A DNA stretch of 64,000 nucleotides, from assembly GCF_003399635.1 (NCBI RefSeq), contig NZ_NBXB01000006.1, forward strand, positions 1 through 64,000. Direction: 5' to 3'. Each line of letters opens with the position of its first letter. Position 1 is the stretch's first letter. Of this stretch, positions 1 to 7,443 are shown in pieces. Origin of the DNA: Subtercola boreus. GTDB lineage: Bacteria > Actinomycetota > Actinomycetes > Actinomycetales > Microbacteriaceae. The translations under genes were made by a program, and so were the position numbers. Below the pieces are notes generated by a model, which ran no database searches, was not told the DNA's origin, and worked only from the letters and a program-made list of their open reading frames with translations.

Positions 1-350
1 CCGCCCGGGACGGCGGGTGTGTCTGGCCAGGCTGCAACGCACCACCGTCCTGGTGTGAGAGTCACCACGTCGACGGGTGGCTTTCCCCAACACACCCGGG
101 CGGCCTGACGGATCTGGACAACGGGGCCCTGCTCTGCCACTTCCATCACTCAAACGTGCACAAAGCCCGCTGGAAACTGACCATCCGAAACGGCACCCCC
201 CACGTCATCCCACCCCACTCCCTCGACTGGAACCAAACACCCCGACCCTGCCAACAAAACCGGGCCAGACAGATCAAACCCGGCCACCACCCACCAGACC
301 CTTCATCGGCCGAGGGTCTGCAAAATGATCATCACAGCGACACCGGGTAG
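1..350 (+). CDS. HNH endonuclease, DUF222/13E12-type, 3' end only
   Basis: The gene runs in from the left edge; the first complete codon is at position 3. The visible C-terminus has a zinc-binding CVWPGC pair, then SHHVDGW and DNGALLCHFHHSNVH, which is the HNH metal-binding core of the DUF222-HNH proteins common in many copies in Actinobacteria. The following segment (RWKLTIRNG, then IPPHSLDWNQ) is also typical of their C-termini. The N-terminal DUF222 part lies outside the window. Function is presumed DNA cleavage; these proteins are often thought to derive from mobile elements, but no insertion ends are visible here. Confidence 0.85.
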   Translation, partial: ARDGGCVWPGCNAPPSWCESHHVDGWLSPTHPGGLTDLDNGALLCHFHHSNVHKARWKLTIRNGTPHVIPPHSLDWNQTPRPCQQNRARQIKPGHHPPDPSSAEGLQNDHHSDTG

Positions 351-577
351 AACGACGCCCTCACCCGGCAGCCTCACCAGCGTCCTCGCAGGCGCCCTGA
401 ACCCGGCCAGCATAACCGGCCATCTATGTTTCGTAGCGCCGCCTGCCGTCCGCATCACCGATCCAGCCACGCGCATCCAGAACCCATCCATCCGAAGGCA
501 AGCCCGCAGGGCGCGGCAGCGGCAGGGTGCACGCGGGCGTCAGCATCAGCAGCGCCAGCCGCGTTCGTCGACCGGAG
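351..577. other. intergenic stretch without recognisable gene
   Basis: Between the HNH gene and the 3' end of the PAP2 gene, both genes converge. I see no reading frame with a recognisable family and no strong hairpin. Confidence 0.5.
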
Positions 578-1507
578 TCAGGGCGCCGACCCGGCCACAG
601 CCTTCGCGCGTTCGTGGTCGGCGCGCACCGTCAGATACAGCCGGTGCGCGGTGATCACGAGCGCGAGCCAGGCTGCGCCGAGGATCCAGCCGGCGAGCAC
701 ATCGGTGAACCAGTGGTGGCCGAGGAAGACGCGGCTGAGACCGATGGTCAGCGAGAAGAGCACGGCGGCGGAAATGAGAAGCACACGGCTCCTCAGACGT
801 TCCTGGCGGAGGATCAGGAGGTACGCGATGATGCCGGCCACGACAACAGCGTTCAGGGTGTGTCCGCTCGGGAACGAGGGGGAGTACTCGTACGGCGGCA
901 CCGCGTCGGCGAGCGGGGGCCGCACCCGCCCGATGAAGTCCTTGCCGGCGATCGTCATCAGCAGTGATCCGCCGCCGGCTGCGACGATCAGGATCACCGG
1001 GGTCCATGACCGGCGGTGGATGCCGAGCACCAGCAGGGTGCCGACGGCCACGATGGGCATCCCGATCGGCCCGGCTATGTCGGTGTACCCCGTGGCGATC
1101 GCGTCGAACCAGGGCGAGCGCAGGGTGATCGCGAAGTTCAGGAGGGGCTGGTCGAACCCGGCGACCCCGTCAGCGTCGGTGACGGCGTCGTACACCTGCA
1201 CCGCTGCGGCGCTGAGAGCGATTGCGATGATGAGGCCGATCACCAGCGTCACGATGAGGGTCGCGTTAGGGCCGAGGCGGTCGTTCGCCCTCTCGGCCAG
1301 TCTCACCGTCTGTCGACCGAGAGGGGTGTACCAGTGCGTCAGGTCAGTGCTGCCGATGTGGCGGTCTTCGCGCAGTTCGCCCCGGGGCCCCTGCTCGCTC
1401 GGCTGCCCTCCGCGCGACTCTAGGGGCGTCGCCCGGGGCTGGTCGCCGTGGGCATTGCTGGAGCCGTGCCTGTGGCCGTGGCCGGCGCCCCTTTCGTTTC
1501 GGGTCAT
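578..1507 (-). CDS. PAP2-family phosphatase (membrane)
   Basis: A 309-residue integral membrane protein with all three motifs of the PAP2 / lipid phosphate phosphatase family: KDFIGRVRPP, then PSFPSGHT, then SRVFLGHHWFTD, containing the catalytic Arg and two His. Several hydrophobic helices surround them. Enzymes of this family remove phosphate from undecaprenyl pyrophosphate, phosphatidic acid or related lipids at the outer membrane face; the substrate here cannot be told. The first ~60 residues are His/Gly-rich, hydrophilic and poorly conserved looking, so the true start could be further in. The start ATG overlaps the stop of a possible small upstream ORF. Confidence 0.85.
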   Translation of the reverse strand: MTRNERGAGHGHRHGSSNAHGDQPRATPLESRGGQPSEQGPRGELREDRHIGSTDLTHWYTPLGRQTVRLAERANDRLGPNATLIVTLVIGLIIAIALSAAAVQVYDAVTDADGVAGFDQPLLNFAITLRSPWFDAIATGYTDIAGPIGMPIVAVGTLLVLGIHRRSWTPVILIVAAGGGSLLMTIAGKDFIGRVRPPLADAVPPYEYSPSFPSGHTLNAVVVAGIIAYLLILRQERLRSRVLLISAAVLFSLTIGLSRVFLGHHWFTDVLAGWILGAAWLALVITAHRLYLTVRADHERAKAVAGSAP

Positions 1508-1647
1508 CGCTGGGAAACCTTTCTTCTACCGGAGTCTTCTACGTCAGGTTTGAGAGTGACCGCTCCGATGAGGCGCTGCACCACGGCGACGGGAGTCGGC
1601 ACGAGGCCGGTGAGGCCTGTCATCCGGTGGGCCATAGTCCTCGACAT
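1504..1647 (-). CDS. possible 47-aa small protein upstream of PAP2 gene
   Basis: A short ORF (begins MSRTMAHRMTGLTG) whose TGA overlaps the ATG of the PAP2 gene in an ATGA arrangement, suggesting translational coupling. It resembles no family that I recognise, and there is no well-spaced Shine-Dalgarno sequence. It could be a leader peptide or chance. Confidence 0.3.
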   Translation of the reverse strand: MSRTMAHRMTGLTGLVPTPVAVVQRLIGAVTLKPDVEDSGRRKVSQR

Positions 1648-1736
1648 TAGAGGCAGTGCACCCCTTCGAGCATCCTTCCGAGCGCCCGGCCGGGCTCCCG
1701 GGAACACGGTCGGGTTCGGGTGCGATACTTCAACGC

Positions 1737-1985
1737 ATGAAAGATGAGACGGATCCCGGCGAGGCAGCCCGCCGCGAGTTCCCCGATCCACCGATCGTCG
1801 TGCATGCCGGCGGTCGCACCTCACTGGCGGTCTTCGTGGCGGCGTGGGGCCTGCTGATCGTTTCCGTTCCGCTCTATGCCGCGTTTCTACTCGGCACACT
1901 GCCTGACGTGCTCGTGATGGTCTCGAACCTCCAGGCCGCTGCAGCCCAGAAGAGGGCCGCCCGGCTGGAGCGCCGCGGCCTCTGA
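1737..1985 (+). CDS. small predicted membrane protein
   Basis: An 82-residue ORF starting MKDETDPGEAARREF. It has one or two hydrophobic segments (SLAVFVAAWGLLIVSV, then a second weaker one) flanked by charged ends, the build of a small single- or double-spanning membrane protein. I do not recognise a family. The ribosome binding site is weak. It stands alone, convergent with the epimerase gene. Confidence 0.5.
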   Translation: MKDETDPGEAARREFPDPPIVVHAGGRTSLAVFVAAWGLLIVSVPLYAAFLLGTLPDVLVMVSNLQAAAAQKRAARLERRGL

Positions 1986-2058
1986 GCCGGTGGTCGGCAC
2001 GAGGGCCGGATGTCGGGCTGGTCGGATGCCCGGCCGGCCGATCGCAGATCGTCATCGT

Positions 2059-3093
2059 TCAACCCCCGAGCGGGCCTGATCCGCCGGTTCGCGTATCGTG
2101 CGCCAGCCCGGCCACGATCGAGGCGAGGGCGTCGGTCGACGACACCTGAGGCTCCCAGCCGAGCACCTCCCGTGCCTTCTCTGTCGACATGATCGGAACG
2201 GTGGCTGCGATGTCCACCCAGCCCGGCGGGGTTGGCTGGATGCGCAACCGCCAGGTGAGCCAGACCAGGAACTTGGCCGCGACGAGCCGCACCGGCACGG
2301 CGCGACGTGCGCCGATCACCGAGGCGATGGTCTCGGGGTCGAGCACCGGCTCGGCCGCGATGTTGAACGCCCCGCCGGCCCGGCGTTCGACCGCGCGCCA
2401 GAAGGCCTCGCCGACGTCGCTGGCGTGGACGGCCTGGAAGACCATCTGCACCGGCAGCGGAACGACCGGAGGCCGCACGTACTTCAGCCAGCCCATCGGC
2501 AGGCCGCCGAGGAAGAGCCCCCGGATCTCGTGCCCGGCCCCCTCCTGGAACACCAGCCCGGGCCGGAACCGGGTGAGAACCACCTCCGGGTGCTCGAGCT
2601 CGAACCGGTCGAAGGCCCTCTCGTTCACTGCCTTGTGGCGCGCGTAGTGCGAGGTGTGGATGCCGCCGGTCGGCCAGCTCTCGTCGACGCGCCGGTGTTT
2701 CGGGCCCGGGCTGTAGGCACCCACCGATGACCCGACGAGCACGTGCCCCACACCGGCTGCGGATGCCGCGCCCAGCACGTTCGCCGTGCCGGTGACGTTG
2801 GTGCGCCACTGGCTCTTCTCGTCGTGACTGGGCTGCAGTGCCCAGGCGAGGTGGATGACCGCGTCGGCTCCGGCGAAGGCCGCTGTCAGGGCAGCCTTCG
2901 CATCGGGCGCCCCGACATCCACGCTGTGCCACTCGGCACCCTCGTAAGGTTCGGCACCCTCGTAAGGTTCGGCATGGTCGTCGGGCAGGCGGCGTGCCAC
3001 CCCGACCAACGCCGTGACGCCCGGCGCGCGCTGCAACCGACGGAACGTCGCCGTACCGAGGTTTCCTGTGGCTCCGACGACGACGACCCTCAT
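2059..3093 (-). CDS. NAD-dependent epimerase/dehydratase family protein
   Basis: A 344-residue extended short-chain dehydrogenase. The N-terminus [15 protein letters not shown] carries the GxxGxxG dinucleotide-binding motif right after the first strand, which is why the start at 3093 is preferred over an ATG four codons upstream. AVIHLAWAL and HYARHKAVNE (YxxxK active-site pair) follow, then a substrate-binding C-terminal half. Substrate is unknown; family members act on sugar nucleotides or related compounds. A perfect 18 bp tandem duplication near the N-terminus adds six residues in a surface loop (EPYEGA twice). Confidence 0.85.
   Translation of the reverse strand: MRVVVVGATGNLGTATFRRLQRAPGVTALVGVARRLPDDHAEPYEGAEPYEGAEWHSVDVGAPDAKAALTAAFAGADAVIHLAWALQPSHDEKSQWRTNVTGTANVLGAASAAGVGHVLVGSSVGAYSPGPKHRRVDESWPTGGIHTSHYARHKAVNERAFDRFELEHPEVVLTRFRPGLVFQEGAGHEIRGLFLGGLPMGWLKYVRPPVVPLPVQMVFQAVHASDVGEAFWRAVERRAGGAFNIAAEPVLDPETIASVIGARRAVPVRLVAAKFLVWLTWRLRIQPTPPGWVDIAATVPIMSTEKAREVLGWEPQVSSTDALASIVAGLAHDTRTGGSGPLGG
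2934..2969. repeat. 18 bp x2 perfect tandem duplication inside the epimerase gene
   Basis: Two identical adjacent 18 bp units, followed by a partial third of five bases. The unit is a multiple of three, so the reading frame is kept and EPYEGA is duplicated. Confidence 0.9.
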
Positions 3094-3186
3094 GCTGCAC
3101 CTCACCTGCGCAGCACGTGTGGCCGCTCAGTCGATGTTCGCAGCCGCCGACGCGAGCGGCCAATCCGACCGTGGGGCTTGCGGCGC

Positions 3187-3224
3187 GGGGCCGCGTGGGT
3201 CAGGCGGGGCCGTGTGGGTCAGGC
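3187..3224. repeat. 19 bp x2 tandem duplication over the azoR stop codon
   Basis: Two adjacent 19 bp units differ at one base (ccgcg versus ccgtg). The right-hand copy contains the stop codon of the azoreductase gene; the left-hand copy lies just downstream of it. Confidence 0.85.
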
Positions 3225-3884
3225 GCTGGCCGCAGCGGCAGAGGTTCCGAACAGTGTCGCAGCCTCGGCAGCTGCCCGGTGGGCCGCGGCCAACTCTGCG
3301 TTGCTGCGGTCGAGCTGCGGAGCGAGAGCAGCAACAGTGTCGGCGAGGGTCAGGCTGGTCTGGATGACGGTGATCCGCATTCCGAGGGCTGAGCCGAGGA
3401 TCAGGCTGAGCGCGGGCACCTCGTGGTCCCAGTCGGCGGTGGGCGTGCCGGCGTCATAGGAGGCACCGCGGCTCGACAGGATGACCGCGGCCTTCCCCTT
3501 CATCGGCTGGGTTTCGACATCGAACGGCGCGGTCACGGCCGGCACGTGGATGTGGTCGATCCAGGCCTTCAGTGTCGACGGCAGGGAGTAGTTGTAGAGC
3601 GGTGCGCCCACCACGAGAACGTCTGCGGCGACCAGCTCGTCGATGAGCTCCGTCTGCAGTGCCTCGGCCTCTGCGGGCGGGTGGGATCCTGCCGGGCGGA
3701 GTCGCGCCGGCCAGTGCAGTGAAGCGTCGGCGAGGTGCGGCACGGGCCGGGCGTGGAGGTCCCGGTAGGTGATGGTGTTCGACGGGTTTGCCTTCAGCCA
3801 GGCGTCGGCGAAGGTGCGGCCGAGCGCCCGCGACCGGGAGCGCTCGGGATCGGCGGAGGAGTCGAGGTGCAGAAGATGGGCCAC
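3219..3884 (-). CDS. azoR: FMN-dependent NADH-azoreductase
   Basis: A 221-residue flavodoxin-like reductase. The N-terminal MAHLLHLDSSADPERSRSR is the FMN phosphate-binding segment typical of AzoR, followed by VVGAPLYNYSLPSTLKAWID, the conserved P-x-YN-x-x-P flavin-binding stretch, and ILSSRGASYD. The family transfers two electrons from NADH to azo compounds and quinones through FMN, usually as a homodimer, in the cytosol. Length is near the family's ~200-210 residues. It stands between two unrelated single genes on the same strand. Confidence 0.88.
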   Translation of the reverse strand: MAHLLHLDSSADPERSRSRALGRTFADAWLKANPSNTITYRDLHARPVPHLADASLHWPARLRPAGSHPPAEAEALQTELIDELVAADVLVVGAPLYNYSLPSTLKAWIDHIHVPAVTAPFDVETQPMKGKAAVILSSRGASYDAGTPTADWDHEVPALSLILGSALGMRITVIQTSLTLADTVAALAPQLDRSNAELAAAHRAAAEAATLFGTSAAAASA

Positions 3885-3893
3885 GCTCTCACG

Positions 3894-4673
3894 TTAGCTC
3901 TCGCCCCGCATCACGGCGAACACGACGCCCTGCGGATCGGCGAGCACGGCCATCCGCCCGATTCCGGGGATGTCGAACGCCGGTTCGAGCACGGTTCCGC
4001 CGAGCTCGGCAGCCTTCGTCGCCGTCTCATCGGGGTTGTCTGCTCCGAAGTAGACCAGCCAGGTGCTGGGCTGGTCAGCGTCCTGTTTCGGCATGATGCC
4101 GGCCGAGGACTTCCCGGAGGCGAAGAGCTCGGTGTAAGGGATGCCGCCGACGTCGGCGGTCTTCGGTTCGACTCCCAGCACCGCGCTGTAGAAGGCCGCG
4201 GCTGCGGCCGGATCCGGAGCCTGCAGCTCGTGCCAGATCGGAGCACCGTGCTGGTTGACGACGGCGGACCCGATGTGACCGGTCGTCTGCCACAGTCCGA
4301 ATTTGGCGCCCACCGTGTCGAACGCGATCGTCATCCGCCCCGAACCCGGGATCTCGTCGACCGGGAACAGTACGGTGCCGCCCTCCTCGGTGACACGCTC
4401 AGCTGCGGCCTCCGCGTCGTCGACGGCGATGTAGGTCTGCCAGCTCGGTGCATCGCCGACCATCTCGGGAGCCTGCTGCATCAGACCGGCGACATTCCGC
4501 CCGTCGATCGTGCCCATGGAGTAGGTCATCTCGCCCGCACTGCTCGGCATCGGGTAGTCGTCATACGACCAGCCGAACAACCCGCTGTAGAAGGTTCGTG
4601 CCGAGTCGACGTCGGTCGTGACGAGGTCGATCCAGCAGGGCGCGCCCTGAACGTAGCTTTCGACAAATGACAT
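3894..4673 (-). CDS. VOC (glyoxalase/bleomycin-resistance fold) protein, two domains
   Basis: A 259-residue protein made of two tandem vicinal-oxygen-chelate units. The first starts MSFVESYVQGAPCWIDLVTT and ends near residue 125; the second starts at GAPIWHELQAPDPAAAAAFY and ends near FAVMRGES. The WIDL...AFYSGLFGW and WHEL...FYSAVLGVE pattern is typical of the actinobacterial family often annotated as hydroxylase or glyoxalase-like. The specific reaction is unknown. The start was chosen because it begins exactly at the first domain. The gene ends 9 nt upstream of azoR on the same strand, so co-transcription is possible. Confidence 0.85.
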   Translation of the reverse strand: MSFVESYVQGAPCWIDLVTTDVDSARTFYSGLFGWSYDDYPMPSSAGEMTYSMGTIDGRNVAGLMQQAPEMVGDAPSWQTYIAVDDAEAAAERVTEEGGTVLFPVDEIPGSGRMTIAFDTVGAKFGLWQTTGHIGSAVVNQHGAPIWHELQAPDPAAAAAFYSAVLGVEPKTADVGGIPYTELFASGKSSAGIMPKQDADQPSTWLVYFGADNPDETATKAAELGGTVLEPAFDIPGIGRMAVLADPQGVVFAVMRGES

Positions 4674-4744
4674 GGTGGCTGCTCCACTTCTTCGACGACG
4701 CTCTGCGGTGAGTGCCGTTGCGTAGAAGCTACGCTGAATCAACC

Positions 4745-5215
4745 TCAGTTCACAATGTGATCGAAGACAATGCTCGTGCGCGTGGCGGCGACGGCCGGGT
4801 GGGCCGAGAGGTTCGACACCACGAATTCCCGGAGGTGGTCGCTGTCCCGGGTGGCGACGTGGATCACGAAGTCCTCCGCGCCGCCGAGGAAGAACAGCTC
4901 GACCACCTCGGTGCGGGTACGGATCTCGTCGCTGAACGACGAGAGGTTGTGCCGGGCACCCGACTTGATGCTCACGCTGATCAGTGCCTGCAGCGTGAAA
5001 CCGAGGGCTGTGGGCGAGAGGCGCGCGGTGTAACCCGTGATCACACCGCGTTCTTCGAGCGACCTCACGCGCGCGATGCAGGTCGACTGCGCAATGCCGG
5101 CCAGCTCCGCGAGGCGGCTGTTGGGCATCCGTGCGTTCCCCTTCAGGAGGTCGACGAGGGTGCTGTCGACCTCGTCGAGCGGTCCCGGTGCCCGTGGATT
5201 GTTCATCGTCACCAT
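4745..5215 (-). CDS. aldR: Lrp/AsnC-family regulator, probable AldR
   Basis: A 156-residue regulator with an N-terminal winged helix (NSRLAELAGIAQSTCIARVR) and a C-terminal RAM ligand-sensing domain (LQALISVSI...VELFFLGGAEDFVIHVA). The start at 5215 has AGGAGG 9 nt upstream, better placed than the internal ATG at 5206. The gene is divergent from alanine dehydrogenase, the arrangement known for mycobacterial AldR, an alanine-responsive regulator of ald. By that analogy it probably controls ald through the palindromes in the 154 bp intergenic space. Confidence 0.85.
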   Translation of the reverse strand: MVTMNNPRAPGPLDEVDSTLVDLLKGNARMPNSRLAELAGIAQSTCIARVRSLEERGVITGYTARLSPTALGFTLQALISVSIKSGARHNLSSFSDEIRTRTEVVELFFLGGAEDFVIHVATRDSDHLREFVVSNLSAHPAVAATRTSIVFDHIVN

Positions 5216-5261
5216 CGGATTCAACCTCCTCAACCGAAGAATACCGAACGGGAGGGGATGG

Positions 5262-5279
5262 CCGCAGCAGTATCTGCGG
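5262..5279. promoter_or_regulatory. palindrome, candidate AldR operator 1
   Basis: A perfect inverted repeat CCGCAG-N6-CTGCGG in the space shared by the Lrp gene and ald. Lrp/AsnC proteins bind multiple imperfect palindromes in such divergent promoters. Confidence 0.4.
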
Positions 5280-5317
5280 AAGTAATGTGCTCGAAACGCG
5301 GGATTCGCAGAATAGAG

Positions 5318-5338
5318 GCACCCGTGCACGACGGGTGC
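5318..5338. promoter_or_regulatory. palindrome, candidate AldR operator 2
   Basis: A perfect 8 bp inverted repeat GCACCCGT-N5-ACGGGTGC, 31 nt ahead of the ald start. It could be an operator or a short leader hairpin in the ald transcript. Confidence 0.4.
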
Positions 5339-5369
5339 ACCATTTACGACTCTGCGAGAGAAGACGAAC

Positions 5370-6485
5370 ATGCGCGTAGGCATCCCGAGCGAGGTCAAGA
5401 ACAATGAGGAACGCGTGGCGATCACTCCCGCCGGCGTGCACGAACTCTCCCGGCGCGGACACGACGTCGTCGTGCAGAGCGGCGCAGGCCTCGGATCGCG
5501 CATCACCGACGACGACTATATCGCCGCAGGCGCGAGCATCCTCGCCACCGCCGACGAGGTCTGGGAACAGGCCGACCTGTTGTTGAAGGTCAAGGAGCCG
5601 ATCGCGAGCGAGTACGGCCGGCTGCGGAGCGGTCAGGTTCTCTTCACCTACCTCCACCTCGCTGCCAGTCGCGAGTGCACCGACGCACTGGTGCGCTCGG
5701 GCACCACGGCGATCGCCTACGAGACCGTGCAGTTGGAGAACCGCAGTCTCCCGTTGCTCTCGCCGATGAGCGAGGTGGCCGGCCGCCTGTCTGTTCAGGT
5801 GGGCGGGTACCACCTGATGAGTGCGGCCGGCGGTCGCGGTGTGCTGCTCGGCGGCGTGCCCGGCACGCGCAAGGCCAAGGTCGTCGTGATCGGCGGCGGC
5901 GTCGCGGGCGAGCACGCCGCGGCGAACGCGCTCGGCATGGGCGCGGATGTCACGGTCATCGACCTCTCCCTGCCCCGACTCCGCCAGCTCGAGGTGCAGT
6001 TCGGCGGGCGCATCCAGACCCGTGCGTCGAGCGCGTACGAGATTGCGGCCCAGGTGCGTGACGCCGACCTCGTGGTGGGTTCGGTGCTGATCCCGGGCGC
6101 CGCCGCGCCGAAGCTCGTCACCGACGAGATGGTCGCCGCGATGAAGCCCGGTTCGGTGCTCGTCGACATCGCAATCGACCAGGGCGGCTGCTTCGAGGGG
6201 TCGCACCCGACGACCCACGACGACCCCATCTTCCCGGTGCACAACAGCGTGTTCTACTGCGTGGCGAACATGCCGGGCGCGGTTCCGGAGACGTCGACCA
6301 CGGCGCTCACCAACGCGACCCTGCCCTACGTGCTGACCCTCGCCGACAAGGGTTGGCAGCGCGCGATCGCCGACGATGCTGCCCTCGCGCGCGGTCTCAA
6401 CGTGCACGACGGCCAGGTGACGAACGCGCTGGTCGCCTCGGCTCTCGGTCTGCCGTTCACGGCGCCCGAGACGTTCGCGGCCTGA
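5370..6485 (+). CDS. ald: alanine dehydrogenase
   Basis: A 371-residue protein, the normal length of the family. It starts [17 protein letters not shown] and contains [10 protein letters not shown], the NAD-binding [14 protein letters not shown] near residue 170, and the C-terminal region [20 protein letters not shown], all characteristic of L-alanine dehydrogenase. It converts L-alanine to pyruvate plus ammonia with NAD+, and the reverse under reducing or oxygen-limited conditions. Lys and His of the active site are in the expected positions (LLKVKEP, YLHLAA). The divergent Lrp-type gene is its likely regulator. A GAGAGAAG sequence sits ahead of the ATG. Confidence 0.95.
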   Translation: MRVGIPSEVKNNEERVAITPAGVHELSRRGHDVVVQSGAGLGSRITDDDYIAAGASILATADEVWEQADLLLKVKEPIASEYGRLRSGQVLFTYLHLAASRECTDALVRSGTTAIAYETVQLENRSLPLLSPMSEVAGRLSVQVGGYHLMSAAGGRGVLLGGVPGTRKAKVVVIGGGVAGEHAAANALGMGADVTVIDLSLPRLRQLEVQFGGRIQTRASSAYEIAAQVRDADLVVGSVLIPGAAAPKLVTDEMVAAMKPGSVLVDIAIDQGGCFEGSHPTTHDDPIFPVHNSVFYCVANMPGAVPETSTTALTNATLPYVLTLADKGWQRAIADDAALARGLNVHDGQVTNALVASALGLPFTAPETFAA

Positions 6486-6499
6486 CGCGCGGGCGCTTG

Positions 6500-6561
6500 G
6501 TGAGACGCCGGCGGGCAGGTGAGACGTGCACGCCGGTCTCACGTGTCCGCAGGTGTCTCAC
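6500..6561. terminator. composite inverted repeat after ald
   Basis: GTGAGAC at the left end pairs with GTCTCAC at the right end, and a second GTGAGAC/GTCTCAC pair is nested inside, together with a wobble-containing CGGGCA/TGTCCG stem. The element lies between the ald stop and the TetR remnant stop, two converging genes, so it may act as a bidirectional terminator. No T-run follows. Its size fits the other ~45-60 bp palindromes of this window. Confidence 0.5.
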
Positions 6562-6740
6562 GTGGAGGGGCGGTCGGCGAACGGAAACCACGCGGGCAGC
6601 AGCTGGCCATAGAGCGCCAGGAACGCGTCGATGATCCGCGGTGCGGGCGTCCGCAGCCAGGCCAGGATCGCTCCGGCCGACCCGTCGGCGATCATCCGCA
6701 CGGCCATCTCCATGCCGAGCATCTCCATGCCGAGCGCGGC
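6558..6740 (-). pseudogene. C-terminal remnant of a TetR-family regulator
   Basis: The minus strand encodes an open C-terminal stretch (MAVRMIADGSAGAILAWLRT, then a segment ending FADRPST and a stop) that matches the C-terminal ligand domain of TetR-type regulators. No helix-turn-helix part exists upstream; the sequence runs straight into a remnant of an SDR gene on the other strand. The junction carries a duplicated LGMEM (15 bp tandem repeat). Confidence 0.6.
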
Positions 6741-6974
6741 CGAGGGGCCGCCGGCGTGCGCATCAACGCGGTCGGCCCCGGCTTCATTTACACCCCGCTG
6801 GTGGATGCGAACCTGGGTGATGAGATGCAGGCCGCTCTCGCCGCGAAGCACGCTCTCGGCCGCCTCGGCCAGCCGGAGGAAGTCGCTTCGCTCGTGGCAT
6901 TCCTCGCCAGCGCCGCCGCCTCCTTCATCTCCGGCAGCTACTACCTCGTCGTCGGCGGCTACGCGGCCCAGTAG
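6741..6974 (+). pseudogene. C-terminal remnant of a short-chain dehydrogenase (SDR)
   Basis: The plus strand encodes GVRINAVGPGFIYTPLV, LGRLGQPEEVASLVAFLAS and a terminal SGSYYLVVGGYAAQ, the last ~75 residues of a classical SDR. The Rossmann half, with the cofactor motif and the YxxxK active site, is missing. Together with the TetR remnant this looks like a divergent regulator/SDR pair whose two 5' halves and shared promoter were removed by a single deletion. Confidence 0.7.
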
Positions 6975-6999
6975 CAGCCGGGCCGCGGGCCGGGCTGCT
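6973..6999 (+). terminator. GC-rich hairpin after the SDR remnant
   Basis: AGCAGCC pairs with GGGCTGCT around a GC-rich centre directly after the SDR stop codon. There is no T-tract, so terminator function is uncertain. Confidence 0.35.
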
Positions 7000-7047
7000 G
7001 CACATCGGGGCGCCCGGCCTATGGTAGAGTCATCTCTTGTGTGATTT

Positions 7048-7124
<77 letters not shown>

Positions 7125-7128
7125 TCCG

Positions 7129-7154
7129 AAAACCCTCGCCTCGGCGGGGGTTTT
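7129..7154 (+). terminator. Rho-independent terminator after tRNA-Arg
   Basis: AAAACCC...GGGGTTTT forms a hairpin with a GCC/GGC stem and ends in a T-run 4 nt after the encoded CCA. Confidence 0.8.
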
Positions 7155-7193
7155 CCTGGTTTACGGGGAGTGCTGAAAGACGGGCGAGAGTGC

Positions 7194-7443
7194 TCAGGAC
7201 CAGGCGTCGGCGGTCGGCGAGTCGGCCGGGGCTGTGACGTTCATCACGAGGTCGGGCTCGCTCGGGAACACCACATCCCGGGATGCCCATCGCTCACGGA
7301 AGAGTTCGCTCTGGGTCGACAGCTCGCTGACGATCTGGATGAGGTCGGGGTCGTGCGGGTTCCGGCCGGCCTCGAGGCGGTGAGCATCGCCACCTCTTCG
7401 CGGCGGAGACCCGCGACCCGGCGGGGAGGGGGCAGGGTCAGGC
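7194..7443 (-). pseudogene. decayed MmyB-like XRE-family regulator
   Basis: On the minus strand an N-terminal piece, PPPRRVAGLRREEVAMLT, is the start of the helix-turn-helix of MmyB-type regulators. It is followed in a different frame by RLEAGRNPHDPDLIQIVSEL and SELFRERWASRDVV, pieces of the C-terminal ligand domain, and finally APADSPTADAW and a stop. The intervening parts are missing, so at least two or three internal deletions have occurred, besides loss of the 5' end. It abuts the 3' end of the DHFR-like gene. Confidence 0.7.

Noticed and set aside
1..350. Insertion sequence or group II intron end around the HNH fragment
   Set aside because: The HNH part matches DUF222-type host proteins and no terminal repeats or transposase were visible.
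3894..6542. An 882-codon open frame on the minus strand
   Set aside because: Only the last 259 codons are the VOC protein; the rest is antisense of the Lrp and ald genes in high-GC DNA.
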